From: Thiomicrorhabdus sp. ZW0627
GTDB lineage: Bacteria; Pseudomonadota; Gammaproteobacteria; Thiomicrospirales; Thiomicrospiraceae
Assembly (NCBI RefSeq): GCF_029767005.1
Contig: NZ_JARUQR010000001.1
Coordinates: forward strand, 739,028 to 803,027
Length of the DNA stretch: 64,000 bases
Direction of reading: 5' to 3'
Within the stretch, counting starts at the first letter, position 1. Every line of letters begins with the position of its first letter. The translations under genes and the position numbers were made by a program. Below, in pieces: positions 35,384 through 46,595 of the stretch. The notes under the pieces are model-generated. The model searched no databases, had not been told where the DNA came from, and worked only from the letters and a program-made list of their open reading frames with translations.

Positions 35384-37975
35384 TTATTTCGACTCTACCC
35401 AGCCATGGACCGAGGCAAGTGCTTTATCTAGATTACTTGGGTCTTTACCGCCGGCTTGCGCCATATCAGGACGACCACCACCCTTTCCGCCAACTTGCTG
35501 TGCCACAAAGTTGACGAGTTCACCCGCTTTAAAGCGATCGGTTGCGGTTTTGCTCACACCCGCAACCAAAGTCACTTTTTCGCCATCCACTGCGGACAGT
35601 AGGATAACGGCCGGTTCCAACTTATCTTTCAGTTTATCCAACGTCTCACGCAAGGTGTTGGTATCGGCACCTTCCATCTTGGCTGCCAATACATTCACGC
35701 CAGAAATCTCAACCGCCTGGCCTGCAAGATCATCCCCCTGAGAAGCCGCTAACTTGCCTTGGAGCTGCTTAAGCTCTTTTTCCAGGCTCTTATAATCGGC
35801 TACCATCTGAGCGACTTTTTCCGCCACAAGATTCTTATCGGACTTCACCGCATCGGCAATCTGTTCCAAACGCGCGTCTTCGTCATAGATCATTGACCAG
35901 GCCTGCTCACCCGTCGCAGCTTCGATACGACGTACACCGGAAGCGATACCACTTTCCGACACAATGCGGAACGGACCGATTTCACCAACAGAGTTGACAT
36001 GCGTTCCACCGCAAAGCTCAACAGAGAAGTCACCCATATCGACAACACGTACGACATCGCCGTACTTCTCGCCGAACAGAGCCATCGCCCCTTTCGCTTT
36101 AGCGGACTCGATATCCATCTCGTTCATACCAACCGGTTCGTTCAACATGATGTTGTGGTTGACCAGTTTCTCAATCTCGCGCAACTGAGTGCCGGAAATC
36201 GGTTCGAAATGAGAGAAGTCGAAACGCAGACGATCCGGCTTAACCAAAGATCCTTTCTGCTGAACGTGCGTACCTAGAACCGAACGCAAAGCCGCATGCA
36301 ACAAGTGCGTGGCCGAGTGGTTCTTCTCGCTGGCACGACGATCCGCGATATTGATTTTTGCATGGATTTCTTGACCGGCGTGAATCGTACCCGCAGTCAC
36401 CTTACCGTGATGCAAGAACAATTTACCTTGTTTGTGGGTATCGTTGACATGGAAACTGTTCATCCCTTCGGTCAAACTTCCGCTGTCACCGACCTGACCA
36501 CCGGACTCCGCATAGAAAGGCGTGCTGCCTAGAATTACGATGGCTTCTGTTCCCTCGTTAACCGATTCAACCTGCTCGCCTTCTACGAAAATCGCCAGGA
36601 TCTTGGCATCCGCTTCATCACGGTCGTAACCAACAAACTGTGTCTCACCATCAAAGTCGATGCGAGTCTGGGCACTACCGGCAAAACTGCTCGCGGAGCG
36701 CGCACGCTCACGCTGCTCTTCCATTGCTTTAGCAAAACCTTCTTCGTCTACCGTCAGGCCTTTTTCACGCGCTACGTCCGCCGTCAAATCAACCGGGAAA
36801 CCGAAGGTGTCATACAGTTTGAACGCCATATCGCCTTCGATCACGGTACCGTCCATCTCGGCGACGTAATCTTCCAACTGCTTCATACCGTTTTCCAACG
36901 TCTCGGCGAAACGCTCTTCTTCCAGTTTCAAAGCGCGCTCGACATTCGCCGCTTCCGCTTTCAGTTCCGGATAGGCTTCGCCCATCTGCTCGACCAAGGT
37001 ACCGACCAACTGGTGGAAGAACGGCTTGTTCTGGCCTAACTTGTAACCATGACGGATCGCGCGGCGAATGATGCGACGCAATACATAACCGCGTCCTTCG
37101 TTTGAAGGCAGAACACCGTCAGCAATCATGAATGCACAAGAACGGATGTGATCTGAGATAACGCGCAGAGAACTGTTCGTCATATCTTTTTCACCGGTCA
37201 GTTCGCTCGCTTTCTTCACCAAAGCGCGGAACAAGTCGATGTTGTAGTTGTTATGCACACCCTGCATGACCGCAGCCAGACGCTCCAATCCCATACCGGT
37301 ATCCACCGAAGGCTTCGGAAGAGGCGTCAAGGTGCCGTCCGCAGCTCGGTCGAACTGCATGAAAACCAGGTTCCAGATTTCGATATAACGGTCACCGTCT
37401 TCGTCCGGAGACCCAGGAGGACCACCGGCAACATCCGCACCGTGATCGTAGAAAATTTCGCTACAAGGTCCGCAAGGACCGGTATCACCCATCGACCAGA
37501 AGTTGTCTTTGGCGCCACAACGTGAAAAACGTTCGGCACTGACACCCATCTCTTTCAACCAGATGTCTTCCGCTTCCTGATCTTCTTCAAATACGGTGAT
37601 CCAAAGCTTCTCTTCCGGCAGCTTCAATTCCTTGGTCAAAAATTCCCATGCAAACTGAATGGCCTCACGCTTAAAGTAATCGCCAAAGCTGAAGTTACCC
37701 AACATTTCAAAGAAAGTGTGGTGACGAGCGGTATAACCGACGTTTTCCAAATCGTTGTGCTTACCACCGGCACGGATACAACGCTGAACCGTCGTGGCGC
37801 GGTTATATTCACGCTGTTCCTGGCCCAGGAACGTCTCTTTGAACTGCACCATCCCCGCGTTGGTGAACAACAAGGTCGGATCGTTGGCAGGAACAACCGG
37901 GCTGGAGTGCACGGCGGTATGGTTTTGCTTAACAAAAAAGTCTATAAAAGCCTTTCTAAGTTCTGCACTGGTCAT
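35384..37975 (-). CDS. alaS: Alanine-tRNA ligase
   Basis: 863 residues. Class II catalytic core with [20 protein letters not shown], the editing domain with [11 protein letters not shown] and CGGTHV (zinc ligands), a coiled coil (about 705-740) and a C-terminal [14 protein letters not shown] segment are all present, so the enzyme is full length. Upstream of lysC in the recA-recX-alaS block. One CAGGCCTG lies at 35898-35905. Confidence 0.97.
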   Translation of the reverse strand: MTSAELRKAFIDFFVKQNHTAVHSSPVVPANDPTLLFTNAGMVQFKETFLGQEQREYNRATTVQRCIRAGGKHNDLENVGYTARHHTFFEMLGNFSFGDYFKREAIQFAWEFLTKELKLPEEKLWITVFEEDQEAEDIWLKEMGVSAERFSRCGAKDNFWSMGDTGPCGPCSEIFYDHGADVAGGPPGSPDEDGDRYIEIWNLVFMQFDRAADGTLTPLPKPSVDTGMGLERLAAVMQGVHNNYNIDLFRALVKKASELTGEKDMTNSSLRVISDHIRSCAFMIADGVLPSNEGRGYVLRRIIRRAIRHGYKLGQNKPFFHQLVGTLVEQMGEAYPELKAEAANVERALKLEEERFAETLENGMKQLEDYVAEMDGTVIEGDMAFKLYDTFGFPVDLTADVAREKGLTVDEEGFAKAMEEQRERARSASSFAGSAQTRIDFDGETQFVGYDRDEADAKILAIFVEGEQVESVNEGTEAIVILGSTPFYAESGGQVGDSGSLTEGMNSFHVNDTHKQGKLFLHHGKVTAGTIHAGQEIHAKINIADRRASEKNHSATHLLHAALRSVLGTHVQQKGSLVKPDRLRFDFSHFEPISGTQLREIEKLVNHNIMLNEPVGMNEMDIESAKAKGAMALFGEKYGDVVRVVDMGDFSVELCGGTHVNSVGEIGPFRIVSESGIASGVRRIEAATGEQAWSMIYDEDARLEQIADAVKSDKNLVAEKVAQMVADYKSLEKELKQLQGKLAASQGDDLAGQAVEISGVNVLAAKMEGADTNTLRETLDKLKDKLEPAVILLSAVDGEKVTLVAGVSKTATDRFKAGELVNFVAQQVGGKGGGRPDMAQAGGKDPSNLDKALASVHGWVESK

Positions 37976-38030
37976 AGGGTAAAAACCTTAATTCAATAAA
38001 AATAATTCTGTTTAAAACGTATTCGAACCG

Positions 38031-38618
38031 TTAACGGTAGACTTTCCAGATCCATTCCGCCGGGAAACCGCGACTTTGTAGGAAGCGCATCCGCTTTGCC
38101 TGTTCATTGCGTTGTTGCGGTTTGTCGAGTTCGCCGTATTTTTTCAATAACACTTCGCGCATCACCGCCAGCCAATCTTCAGGATCCAAATCCAAACTGG
38201 CCTCGATCTGTGACGAATCGTCACAGGCCTGCTGTAATTTCTGACGGATTTTCAAAGGCCCCTGGCCTTTTTCCATCAAGCTGGAAACCGCCTGTTCGAT
38301 GTAACGTTGGTCGCTCTGCCAGTTGTTTTCCCGGCAACGTTCAATCACATCATCCACCAAGGTTTTCAAAAGGCCTGGTGGTTCCTGCGCCTGTTCGAGC
38401 AACTCGGACGTTTCGGGAAATTTTGCCAGCAATTTGGCTTTCAATTCCTTGGCACCGTGTTCGCGAATCGCCAACAAAGCAACCGCCTTGGATTCAATCT
38501 GTCGGCTCAACGAGCCAACAAACGAATCCGCATCGGTATCGACATCCTGCTTCGCCGGAACCGTCTCCGATCCGCTATGCAGATCGAGCTGCCGAAGGAA
38601 CTCTTCCGCGCTTTTCAA
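38031..38618 (-). CDS. recX: Regulatory protein RecX
   Basis: 195 residues. Modulates RecA filament extension. Three-helix RecX repeats are visible (AVALLAIREHGAKELKAKL; YIEQAVSSLMEKGQGPLKIR; RMRFLQSRGF), with a non-conserved N-terminal extension of about 35 residues. It begins 3 bp after the recA stop, so it is made from read-through of recA. Confidence 0.93.
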   Translation of the reverse strand: MKSAEEFLRQLDLHSGSETVPAKQDVDTDADSFVGSLSRQIESKAVALLAIREHGAKELKAKLLAKFPETSELLEQAQEPPGLLKTLVDDVIERCRENNWQSDQRYIEQAVSSLMEKGQGPLKIRQKLQQACDDSSQIEASLDLDPEDWLAVMREVLLKKYGELDKPQQRNEQAKRMRFLQSRGFPAEWIWKVYR

Positions 38619-38621
38619 ATC

Positions 38622-39662
38622 TTACTCGGCGGCCGCTTCCAGTTCAGCGTCAGCGGCTTTTTTGCCGGATTTCGCCGGCATCATCTTTTCTTTAATCTGA
38701 TCCATCAAGGTCTCGGCGATCTCAGGGTTCTCGATCAGATACTGGCGGACATTGTCCTTACCTTGACCGATCTTCTGACCGTCGTAGCTGTACCAGGAAC
38801 CGGATTTCTCGATCAATTTCTCTTTCACACCCAAATCGATAATCTCACCCTCGCGCGAAATCCCCTGGCCGTAAAGGATGTCGAATTCCACCTGTTTGAA
38901 TGGCGGCGACACCTTATTTTTGACAACCTTGACTCGGGTTTCGTTACCCAGAATCTCGTCACCTTTCTTGATGGCACCGATACGACGGATATCCAAACGT
39001 ACCGACGCATAGAATTTCAACGCGTTACCACCCGTTGTGGTTTCAGGGCTACCGAACATGACACCGATCTTCATACGGATCTGGTTGATGAAAATCACCA
39101 AGGTGTTGGTTCGCTTGATGTTGGCCGTCAGCTTACGCAGAGCCTGAGACATCAAACGTGCTTGTAGCCCCATGTGCGAATCACCCATATCACCTTCGAT
39201 TTCGGCCTTAGGCGTCAACGCGGCAACCGAGTCAACAACAACGATATCGACCGCGCCCGAACGAACCAACGCATCGGTGATTTCCAATGCCTGTTCACCG
39301 GTATCCGGCTGAGAAACCAACAGGTTGTCGATGTCCACACCCAATTTTTCTGCGTAAATCGGATCCAACGCATGCTCCGCATCAACGAATGCTGCGGTAC
39401 CGCCCAACTTCTGGGCTTCCGCAATGGCGTGCAATGTCAACGTTGTCTTACCGGACGATTCGGGACCGTAAATCTCTACAATACGCCCTTTCGGCAAACC
39501 GCCTATACCCAACGCCATGTCCAATCCCAAAGAACCCGTAGAGACCGCTTCAATATCACGGGCAACACCTTCGTCACCCATGCGCATGATTGAGCCTTTA
39601 CCAAATTGCTTTTCAATTTGACCTAAAGCGGCGGCCAGTGCTTTTTGCTTATTTTCATCCAT
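38622..39662 (-). CDS. recA: Recombinase RecA
   Basis: 346 residues. Walker [10 protein letters not shown] (near 65), [17 protein letters not shown], the L2-region motif [19 protein letters not shown] and an acidic C-terminus are typical. Start has an AAGGA ribosome-binding site. Upstream there is no standard LexA box; a palindrome CCTGT-N7-ACAGG at 39739-39755 has one base fewer than the enterobacterial SOS spacing. Confidence 0.97.
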   Translation of the reverse strand: MDENKQKALAAALGQIEKQFGKGSIMRMGDEGVARDIEAVSTGSLGLDMALGIGGLPKGRIVEIYGPESSGKTTLTLHAIAEAQKLGGTAAFVDAEHALDPIYAEKLGVDIDNLLVSQPDTGEQALEITDALVRSGAVDIVVVDSVAALTPKAEIEGDMGDSHMGLQARLMSQALRKLTANIKRTNTLVIFINQIRMKIGVMFGSPETTTGGNALKFYASVRLDIRRIGAIKKGDEILGNETRVKVVKNKVSPPFKQVEFDILYGQGISREGEIIDLGVKEKLIEKSGSWYSYDGQKIGQGKDNVRQYLIENPEIAETLMDQIKEKMMPAKSGKKAADAELEAAAE

Positions 39663-39738
39663 CTTCTTACGGTCCTTTTATTGGCTTAAATTCGCTCGTT
39701 TCCGTCGATCCGGCTTGTGTCCGGGTAGGCATCGTCCA

Positions 39739-39755
39739 CCTGTCTTCCGAACAGG
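39739..39755. promoter_or_regulatory. Palindrome upstream of recA, possible SOS operator variant
   Basis: CCTGTCTTCCGAACAGG: perfect 5-bp arms around 7 bases. The enterobacterial LexA site has CTGT-N8-ACAG, so this is one base short; the role is uncertain. Confidence 0.3.
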
Positions 39756-39797
39756 CCCCGTTAAAAACGGTCAACGCACAAATCCGATGCCCCATCA

Positions 39798-39847
39798 ATA
39801 AAAAGCCCTTGTTTAACCGGAATCCATATTTCCGTTTAAACAAAGGC
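39798..39847 (-). terminator. Terminator after pncC (minus strand)
   Basis: Long imperfect stem pairing 39805-39822 with 39830-39847; on the minus strand it is followed by TTTTTATTG. It separates pncC from recA. Apart from this and the palindrome at 39739, the 340 bp between pncC and recA contain nothing recognised. Confidence 0.7.
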
Positions 39848-40002
39848 TTTAGGTGTCTCGGTTTAATCGCCCGGTTCATGGGAATAAAACGGATTGCTAC
39901 AGCCGTTTGATTTACTCCCTAAACAGCCGCAGAATTATCCCACAATTTAAAATTAAATCCTAGAGTTATGAACAGGGATTCTGCACTTTCCGGGCGAGTC
40001 GA

Positions 40003-40497
40003 TCAATCCTGCAAAATCTTGAGGATTCCTTTCAATGCCGCTTCGGTCGTTTGCTCCCTGACCGATTGACGGTCGCCGTCGAAGAGAAAAACCTGAGTTT
40101 CTACAGTTTCATGTCCTTGCAACGCCCAGGCAACCCATACAGTTCCTACCGGTTTGTCCGGTGTTCCGCCGCCCGGCCCGGCAATCCCGCTACAAGCCAC
40201 GCTGACTTTGGCATGAGACTGTTGCAAGGCGCTCAGTGCCATCTCCTGAACACACTCCTGACTGACCGAACCCTTTTTCTGAATGGTCGCTTCATTTACG
40301 CCAAGCATCTCTTTCTTGGATTCGTAGCTGTAAGTAACGTAAGCGCGATCGAACCACGCTGTACTGCCTCCGATCGACGTCAATGCCTCAGCAATCATCC
40401 CTCCGGTACAAGATTCCGCCGTCACCACCATGCAATCGTTATCCACCAACGCCTTTCCAACTTCAGAAACCAAGGTCTCAAATCCCATATTGGCCAC
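40003..40497 (-). CDS. pncC: Nicotinamide-nucleotide amidohydrolase (CinA C-terminal type)
   Basis: 164 residues. Deamidates NMN to NaMN in the pyridine nucleotide salvage cycle. TAESCTGGMIAEALTSIGGS and SGIAGPGGGTPDKPVGTV are the conserved core. Single-domain PncC without the CinA N-terminal part. Commonly upstream of recA, as here. Divergent from mutS with 77 bp between. ATG 40488 is an alternative start. Confidence 0.94.
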   Translation of the reverse strand: MANMGFETLVSEVGKALVDNDCMVVTAESCTGGMIAEALTSIGGSTAWFDRAYVTYSYESKKEMLGVNEATIQKKGSVSQECVQEMALSALQQSHAKVSVACSGIAGPGGGTPDKPVGTVWVAWALQGHETVETQVFLFDGDRQSVREQTTEAALKGILKILQD

Positions 40498-40574
40498 TCC
40501 AATTATTGCTATCCAATCTAATATGCCCTAGCATACCCTTTTTTACATATTATTAAAATTCGCGCAAACAAAAC

Positions 40575-43178
40575 ATGGCTGAAAAATCGACTCAACACAC
40601 CCCAATGATGCAGCAATACCTGGCAATCAAAGCCGAGCACCCCTCGCATCTGCTGTTTTATCGTATGGGCGATTTTTACGAACTGTTTTACGATGACGCC
40701 AAAAAAGCGGCGGAACTGCTCGACATCACCCTGACCGCCCGCGGCAAATCCGGCGGTCAGCCGATTCCGATGGCCGGCATCCCGCACCACTCGGCGGATG
40801 GTTATCTTGCCAAGCTGGTCAAACTCGGCGAATCGGTGGCGATCTGTGAACAGGTCGGCGATCCCAACAACAGCAAAGGCCCGGTGGAACGTAAAGTGGT
40901 GCGCGTCATCACACCGGGTACGCTGGTCGAAGAAGCGTTACTGGAAGACCGTTCCGAAAACCTATTGGCGGCAATCACTCAGGCAAACGATTTGTTCGGC
41001 CTTGCTTATCTGGACGTTGCCAGCGGCCGTTTCGAAGCCACCCAACTGGAAAACCAAACTCAACTGAGCGCTGAAATCGAACGTCTCAAACCTTCCGAAC
41101 TATTGCTGCCGGACGATGATCTATTACGTGAAGCTTTGCCGGAATTGATTCTAAACCGGGCAGGCCTGGTTCGTTACCCGGCATGGCATTTTGAAGTCAA
41201 AAGTTCTAAAAAACGACTGACCGAACACTTCGGCACCCAAGATTTGGTCGCTTTCGGCTGTGATACCAAGCCCGCGGTCACCGCTGCTGCAGGTGGTATC
41301 TTGCACTATGCAAAAACCATGTTGCAGAACGGGCTAGATCATATCCAGAGTCTGAACACCTATCAGACCGACGACACACTGGTACTCGACGCCATCAGCC
41401 GCCGCAATCTGGAAATCGACACCAACCTGAGCGGAGGCACCCATAATACGCTGGCGGCGATTTTAGATCATACCGCCACAGCCATGGGAAGCCGTTTACT
41501 TAAGCGTTGGCTGAACCAACCCCTGCGCAACCAAGAAATTATCAATGGACGTCTGGACGCCATTGAGGAAATCATCAGCCTGCAAGACGACGAACTGCTG
41601 CGCCAATCACTCAAGCAGATTGGTGACATGGAACGTATCCTGAGCCGTGTAGCCCTCTATTCCGCACGTCCACGTGATCTGCTGCAACTTGGCCGCGCCC
41701 TGAACAGCTTGCCGGATTTACAGACCTTGCTCGCTTCGCATCAAGTTGAAAAGTTACAAAAACTGGCTGAAAAAATCGCCACTTATCCCGAGTTGGCGGA
41801 ACTGCTTGATCGTGCCATCACCGATAATCCGCCAATGCTAATCCGTGACGGAGGCGTCATCGCCGAAGGCTACGATGCCGAGCTCGACGAACTGCGCAAC
41901 CTGAAAAACGAAGCTGGCGATTTCCTGCTGCAACTTGAACAGCGCGAACGCGAACGTACCGGCATCAATACCCTGAAAGTCGGTTATAACCGGGTACACG
42001 GCTACTACATTGAAATCAGCAAAGTGCACTCCGAACAGGTTCCGGCGGAATATGTACGCCGCCAGACATTGAAGGCTCAGGAACGCTACATCATTCCGGA
42101 ACTGAAAACCTTTGAAGACAAGATTCTGAGTGCAGGCGAGAAATCGTTAACCCGTGAAAAGTGGCTTTATCAACAGCTCCTGGAAAACCTGAACGGATCA
42201 CTGTCAGCCCTGCAATCCAGTGCAGGCGCCTTGTCTGAATTGGATGTATTGGTCAACCTGGCGACTCAGGCGATGGCGCTTAATTTGACACGCCCGGTCC
42301 TGACTGAAGAACCCGGCCTGTCTATTTCCAAAGGGCGCCACCTGACGGTTGAAGCGGTCTCTTCCGAGCCGTTCATCCCGAACGACACCTATTTCGACGA
42401 ACAACGGCAACTGCAGATCATCACCGGTCCGAACATGGGCGGTAAGTCCACCTACATGCGACAGACGGCTTTGATCACCCTAATGGCGTTCATGGGAAGC
42501 TTCGTACCGGCCGACTCGGCACAGATCGGCCCTATCGACCGCATATTCACCCGTATCGGCGCATCCGACGACCTGACATCCGGCCGTTCGACCTTCATGG
42601 TGGAAATGACCGAAACCGCCAACATCCTGCATCACGCCAGCGAACAGTCGCTGATTCTGATGGACGAAGTCGGTCGCGGTACCTCGACCTTCGACGGTTT
42701 GGCTCTGGCTTGGGCGATTGCCGAACACATGGCCAACAATATCCGCGGTTTCTGCCTGTTCGCCACCCATTATTTCGAACTGACCACGCTGGCGGAACAG
42801 TTCAACAATACCGTCAACGTCCATCTGGATGCGATCGAGCACCAGGATAAAATCGTGTTCCTGCACCAAGTTCAGGAAGGCCCGGCCTCTCAGAGCTACG
42901 GACTTCAAGTAGCTGCACTGGCAGGCGTTCCTCAAAAGGTCATTCAAAGCGCTAAACGTCATCTGGCGAATCTGGAAAACCAGACGATCCAAACTGCCCA
43001 AGACGATCGTTCCGGTGCCGCGGACACTATCCAACAATTCGACATGTTCGGCCATTCCGAACCGGATCCGAAACTGGAAGCGTTGCGGGAAGCGCTTGAC
43101 GAAATCGATCCGAACGACATGACACCCAGAATGGCTCTGGATGCCCTGTACCAACTCAAAGCCATACTTAAAGATTGA
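40575..43178 (+). CDS. mutS: DNA mismatch repair protein MutS
   Basis: 867 residues. Mismatch-binding domain with [14 protein letters not shown] (contains the Phe-x-Glu intercalating motif), connector, core and clamp helices, and an ABC ATPase with [13 protein letters not shown] (Walker A), [12 protein letters not shown] (signature and Walker B) and ATHYFELT. The C-terminal tail with a tetramer-like segment is present. CAGGCCTG at 41161-41168. Confidence 0.97.
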   Translation: MAEKSTQHTPMMQQYLAIKAEHPSHLLFYRMGDFYELFYDDAKKAAELLDITLTARGKSGGQPIPMAGIPHHSADGYLAKLVKLGESVAICEQVGDPNNSKGPVERKVVRVITPGTLVEEALLEDRSENLLAAITQANDLFGLAYLDVASGRFEATQLENQTQLSAEIERLKPSELLLPDDDLLREALPELILNRAGLVRYPAWHFEVKSSKKRLTEHFGTQDLVAFGCDTKPAVTAAAGGILHYAKTMLQNGLDHIQSLNTYQTDDTLVLDAISRRNLEIDTNLSGGTHNTLAAILDHTATAMGSRLLKRWLNQPLRNQEIINGRLDAIEEIISLQDDELLRQSLKQIGDMERILSRVALYSARPRDLLQLGRALNSLPDLQTLLASHQVEKLQKLAEKIATYPELAELLDRAITDNPPMLIRDGGVIAEGYDAELDELRNLKNEAGDFLLQLEQRERERTGINTLKVGYNRVHGYYIEISKVHSEQVPAEYVRRQTLKAQERYIIPELKTFEDKILSAGEKSLTREKWLYQQLLENLNGSLSALQSSAGALSELDVLVNLATQAMALNLTRPVLTEEPGLSISKGRHLTVEAVSSEPFIPNDTYFDEQRQLQIITGPNMGGKSTYMRQTALITLMAFMGSFVPADSAQIGPIDRIFTRIGASDDLTSGRSTFMVEMTETANILHHASEQSLILMDEVGRGTSTFDGLALAWAIAEHMANNIRGFCLFATHYFELTTLAEQFNNTVNVHLDAIEHQDKIVFLHQVQEGPASQSYGLQVAALAGVPQKVIQSAKRHLANLENQTIQTAQDDRSGAADTIQQFDMFGHSEPDPKLEALREALDEIDPNDMTPRMALDALYQLKAILKD

Positions 43179-43188
43179 TTGAACCCCT

Positions 43189-44052
43189 ATGTCTGAAGCC
43201 TATATTACCGATACCACCCCAGAAAACCTGCAGGAAATCCTGAGCCATTCGGCCAAGCTTCCGGTTTTCATCCACTTCTGGAATCCACTCAACGAACAGA
43301 GCGTTCAAGCGAATGTGATTCTTGAAAAACTGGCTGCCGAAATGGCCGGACAGTTTATTCTGGCCAAGATTAATGGCGGCCAACAAGCTGAAATGGTCGG
43401 ACACTTTGGCGTACAGGAAATTCCATACTATAAACTTGCTTTCCAAGGCCAGATGGTCGGCGAAGCGGCCGGACTGCAAACCGAACAGGCGTACCGGGAT
43501 CTGTTGAAGCAATTCGTCCAACAAGACCCGTCTGAACAGCTGCGCGAACAGGCGAGACAAGCCTTTATCGCCGGGCAGTTCGATCATGCGGTGCAACTAC
43601 TCGGCGAAGCGGCAAAAGCCGATCCGAACAACTTCAAGGTTCATCTGGATCTGGTACTCATGTACTTGCATACCGGCCACCTGGACAAAGCCAAGGAATT
43701 GTTCGACAAACTGCCTGAAGAGGCACAGACCTCGGCAGAAGGCAAAAACATCAGCGGCATCATGAGCTTTTCGGAAATTCTCGAAGAGTCGGAAGACATC
43801 CAGACCATTCAACAGAAATTGGCCGAAAATCCAGATGACCCGGATGCGCTTTACGGCCTGGCTGCCTATCTGGTTTTGAACGGCCATCCCGAAAAGGCGA
43901 TACAGACGCTTTTCAAGCTCTTTATTGTAGATCGCAGCTACAAAAACGGCGTTACGCAAAAATCATTACTGAAACTCTTTGACATGTTGTCCGAAAGTAA
44001 TCCACAATTAGTCAACGACGCTCGCAGGAAGCTGCAAGGCTTGCTTTACTGA
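43189..44052 (+). CDS. cnoX: Thioredoxin-fold TPR protein, CnoX/YbbN-like
   Basis: 287 residues: an N-terminal thioredoxin fold (about 1-110) and C-terminal tetratricopeptide helices (about 118-285). The CxxC site is replaced by WNPLNEQS, so no redox cysteine pair exists; YbbN-type proteins act as holdases that pass clients to chaperones. It lies 11 bp after mutS, so it is probably co-transcribed. Confidence 0.82.
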   Translation: MSEAYITDTTPENLQEILSHSAKLPVFIHFWNPLNEQSVQANVILEKLAAEMAGQFILAKINGGQQAEMVGHFGVQEIPYYKLAFQGQMVGEAAGLQTEQAYRDLLKQFVQQDPSEQLREQARQAFIAGQFDHAVQLLGEAAKADPNNFKVHLDLVLMYLHTGHLDKAKELFDKLPEEAQTSAEGKNISGIMSFSEILEESEDIQTIQQKLAENPDDPDALYGLAAYLVLNGHPEKAIQTLFKLFIVDRSYKNGVTQKSLLKLFDMLSESNPQLVNDARRKLQGLLY

Positions 44053-44102
44053 ATACTAATAAAAAACGATTCAATTATTTCATATAGACAGGTAGGAAGA
44101 TT

Positions 44103-44645
44103 ATGGAACTTAAAAACGGTATCAATCACTATGGCTTGGTCAGCCGTGCCAACCACTGGATTTCGGCATTCCTTTTCATCGGCTTGATCGCACTGGGCCT
44201 CTACATGAGCGACCTGCCGAGAGGTCCGGAAAAGAAAGACCTTTACGACTTGCATAAATCTTTAGGTATCGGCTTGCTTGCTCTGATGTTGCTACGTCTG
44301 GTATGGTTGAAAATCAGCCCTAACCCTAGCCAGATCTCCTACAGTAAATTCGAACACATTCTCGGTCACGCCACCAAAGGCATCCTTTATCTGGCGATGC
44401 TGATGATGCCGATTTCCGGCTGGATTATGAGCAACTCTGGCGGCCACGACGTCGCGTTTTTTGACCTGTTCGTACTGCCGACCCTCGTTGGCGAAAACGA
44501 AACACTGCATGAAATCGCAGAAGAAGCTCATGAACTTGGCGGTTACGCCATGATTGCAGTTATCCTGCTGCATACTGCAGGCGCGCTAAAACACCACTTC
44601 GTTTATAAAGACGAGACGCTTAAACGCATGTTGGGCAAAAAATAA
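44103..44645 (+). CDS. Cytochrome b561
   Basis: 180-residue integral membrane protein with four transmembrane helices. Heme-ligand candidates are the His of RANHW (helix 1), DLHKS (helix 2), AEEAHELG and LLHTAGALKHH (helix 4), which is the prokaryotic cytochrome b561 (CybB) pattern. Likely passes electrons between quinol and a periplasmic acceptor; the partner is not visible. Confidence 0.88.
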   Translation: MELKNGINHYGLVSRANHWISAFLFIGLIALGLYMSDLPRGPEKKDLYDLHKSLGIGLLALMLLRLVWLKISPNPSQISYSKFEHILGHATKGILYLAMLMMPISGWIMSNSGGHDVAFFDLFVLPTLVGENETLHEIAEEAHELGGYAMIAVILLHTAGALKHHFVYKDETLKRMLGKK

Positions 44646-44665
44646 TCAGGACACATCCCCAAATT

Positions 44666-45502
44666 ATGAAGTTTGATTTACACAACACCCTCTGTTTCGG
44701 TGTGGCGGGCAACTTCGCCCACCACCTGGAACAGGCCGGCGAAAACGCCGATTTTGTCAATGTCACCACCGAAAGCGAGAATGCACCGAAAGGCCTCTTC
44801 CCCTACTACATCCCTGGAGCAGAGAGTTTCGTCGGCACCTACCCGCTTTCACACAACGAAATTCAATATCCACAGGATATGCAGCAGGACGCCAACCTGC
44901 ATATGGAAGCCGAAGTCTGTGTCCTGTTCGACGTCACTTACGCCAATGGCGGCGTCAGCGATTTGAAGCCCAAAGCCTTCTCGGCCTTCAATGACTGCTC
45001 CATCCGCAAGGAAGGCGCCAAAAAGATCAGCGAGAAGAAAAACTGGGGGCCAAGCAGCAAAGGGGTTTCCGATCAATTCCTGACGCTGAGCCGCTTTGAA
45101 AACGGCGGTGAAATGGATCCTTTTCACATCGCCTCTTTCCTGAAGCGCGACGGCCAGCTGCATGCCTACGGTGAAGACAGTCCGGTTCTGACTTACAACT
45201 ACTTCTACACCCAGCTGCTGGAGTGGATTATCCACCAACTGAACCACCAGAGCGACTTCGGTCCACTGGAAGATCTTCCTGCCATTATCAAGCAATGCCA
45301 CTACCCGGAACAGATCATGGTCAGCCTGGGTGCCACCAGCTACACCCACTTTGGAGAAACGGTGTTTCTTCAGCCGGGCGATGAACTCTATCTCTACGTT
45401 TACGACGCCCGTAAGAACACCTTGGAACAAGTGACCGAACACGCTTCCGGAGAAGCGGTCGTACTTGAAAATAGCTCGACCCTGATCCAGAAAGTGATTT
45501 AA
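44666..45502 (+). CDS. DUF5718 family protein
   Basis: 278 residues, soluble and acidic. CFGVAGNFAHHLEQAGE at the start and FSAFNDCSIRKEGAKKIS in the middle match the conserved DUF5718 family, as best remembered. It shows distant similarity in layout to fumarylacetoacetate hydrolase-like folds, which is inference. Follows cytochrome b561 by 21 bp and precedes the DUF1415 gene. Confidence 0.65.
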   Translation: MKFDLHNTLCFGVAGNFAHHLEQAGENADFVNVTTESENAPKGLFPYYIPGAESFVGTYPLSHNEIQYPQDMQQDANLHMEAEVCVLFDVTYANGGVSDLKPKAFSAFNDCSIRKEGAKKISEKKNWGPSSKGVSDQFLTLSRFENGGEMDPFHIASFLKRDGQLHAYGEDSPVLTYNYFYTQLLEWIIHQLNHQSDFGPLEDLPAIIKQCHYPEQIMVSLGATSYTHFGETVFLQPGDELYLYVYDARKNTLEQVTEHASGEAVVLENSSTLIQKVI

Positions 45503-45528
45503 GGCCATCCAATCGCCAGGAGCGTTTT

Positions 45529-46083
45529 ATGCTGATTAACCAATCCGACGTTGAACTGCAAATCCGAAACTGGCTGCAACAGGTGGTCATCGGGTTAAAC
45601 CTCTGCCCTTTTGCCTCTAAACCTTATTTGGACAATCAGGTACGAATTGCCGTTAGCGATTGCACGGACGATGCCTGCCTGCTTGAAGACTTACTTGGCG
45701 AACTGCAATATCTTGACGGGCATAAGCCCCAGGAAGTTGAAACCACTTTGATCGTGATTCCCGGCATGCTGGAAGACTTTTACGACTACAACGATTTTCT
45801 GGATTCGGCAGAAGCGCTACTGGGAGACGGCGGCTGGGCAGGCACCTACCAGATTGCCAGTTTTCACCCTCATTACCAGTTTGCAGGAACGCAACCGGAA
45901 GACAGCGAGAACCTGACCAACCGCGCCCCTTATCCGGTATTGCACCTGATTCGTGAGGCCAGTCTGGAAAAAGCGTTAAAACACTACCCCAATCCGGAAA
46001 TGATTCCAGAACGCAATATCGAAACGGTCGAAAAATTGACCGACGAACAAAAACACAATCTGTTCCCGTTTCTATTTAAGTAA
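45529..46083 (+). CDS. DUF1415 family protein
   Basis: 184 residues. NLCPFASKPYLDNQVRIAVS and SFHPHYQFAGTQPEDSENLT (with the His and the NRAPYP that follow) are the DUF1415 core. Cytosolic, function unknown. 26 bp after the DUF5718 gene, with a good AGGAG ribosome-binding site. Confidence 0.75.
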   Translation: MLINQSDVELQIRNWLQQVVIGLNLCPFASKPYLDNQVRIAVSDCTDDACLLEDLLGELQYLDGHKPQEVETTLIVIPGMLEDFYDYNDFLDSAEALLGDGGWAGTYQIASFHPHYQFAGTQPEDSENLTNRAPYPVLHLIREASLEKALKHYPNPEMIPERNIETVEKLTDEQKHNLFPFLFK

Positions 46084-46103
46084 ACCCTGATCACTGCAAA
46101 AAT

Positions 46104-46117
46104 GAACAGGCCTGTTC
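46104..46117. repeat. CAGGCCTG palindrome, 14-bp form, between convergent genes
   Basis: GAACAGGCCTGTTC perfect palindrome in the gap between the DUF1415 gene and the GGCT gene. One of 22 CAGGCCTG copies in the window. Confidence 0.85.
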
Positions 46118-46135
46118 GTTTTATCATTCCCATCA

Positions 46136-46543
46136 TTAAAAACCATCTTGCTCGCGGCGAAGAAACTCGACAAGGGATTCGCTACGGAACCGCTCCGCAT
46201 CCCATTCACTTGTATCTAAAAGCGAATGGTATTCGGATTTAAATTCATATACCTGAACGGATAGAGATTCGCCATCTTCGGTCTCCGCAACAACACTCTT
46301 GCGAACATATTGCTCACCCTCGAACCGATCCAGTGACAACAAATCACGTTCTTCAACATTCAAATACACAATGCCTTCCAGCCGATCCTCGACGACACCC
46401 TGCACCGCCGCCGGATACAGCTCGTCCAACACCGCAAAACTCCGCATTCCAAAAATTCGGGCGGATTGAGAGCGGTATCGCTCCTTAACCACCCTTTCCC
46501 ACACTTCCGGAAACATCAAAGAACCGTAGGTAAACACATGCAC
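46136..46543 (-). CDS. Gamma-glutamylcyclotransferase-like (AIG2/GGCT) protein
   Basis: 135 residues from GTG 46543, which has GGAGG at seven bases; the longer reading frame upstream is not part of the family. Begins VHVFTYGSLMF, where the YGSL motif marks the GGCT fold; the usual catalytic Glu lies in the later LDRFEGEQY stretch. Likely gamma-glutamylamine or gamma-glutamyl dipeptide cyclotransferase activity, substrate unknown. Divergent from 46727. Confidence 0.8.
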   Translation of the reverse strand: MHVFTYGSLMFPEVWERVVKERYRSQSARIFGMRSFAVLDELYPAAVQGVVEDRLEGIVYLNVEERDLLSLDRFEGEQYVRKSVVAETEDGESLSVQVYEFKSEYHSLLDTSEWDAERFRSESLVEFLRREQDGF

Positions 46544-46575
46544 AGAAATACTCCTCCAAACACTCAACCAACCCT

Positions 46576-46595
46576 TTTCAACAGGCCTGTTGAAA
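46576..46595. repeat. CAGGCCTG palindrome, 20-bp form, in a divergent promoter region
   Basis: TTTCAACAGGCCTGTTGAAA is a perfect 20-bp palindrome between the GGCT gene and the gene at 46727. It is the longest extension of the repeated CAGGCCTG motif here and could also act as an operator. Confidence 0.85.

Noticed and set aside
38307-39167. 286-codon plus-strand frame opposite recA and recX
   Set aside because: Antisense shadow of strongly conserved genes; no family similarity and no ribosome-binding site.
39739-39755. LexA SOS box upstream of recA
   Set aside because: Arms fit CTGT/ACAG but the spacing is 7 instead of 8 bases; kept only as a low-confidence palindrome.
42480-43154. 224-codon minus-strand frame opposite mutS
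   Set aside because: Shadow of the MutS ATPase domain.
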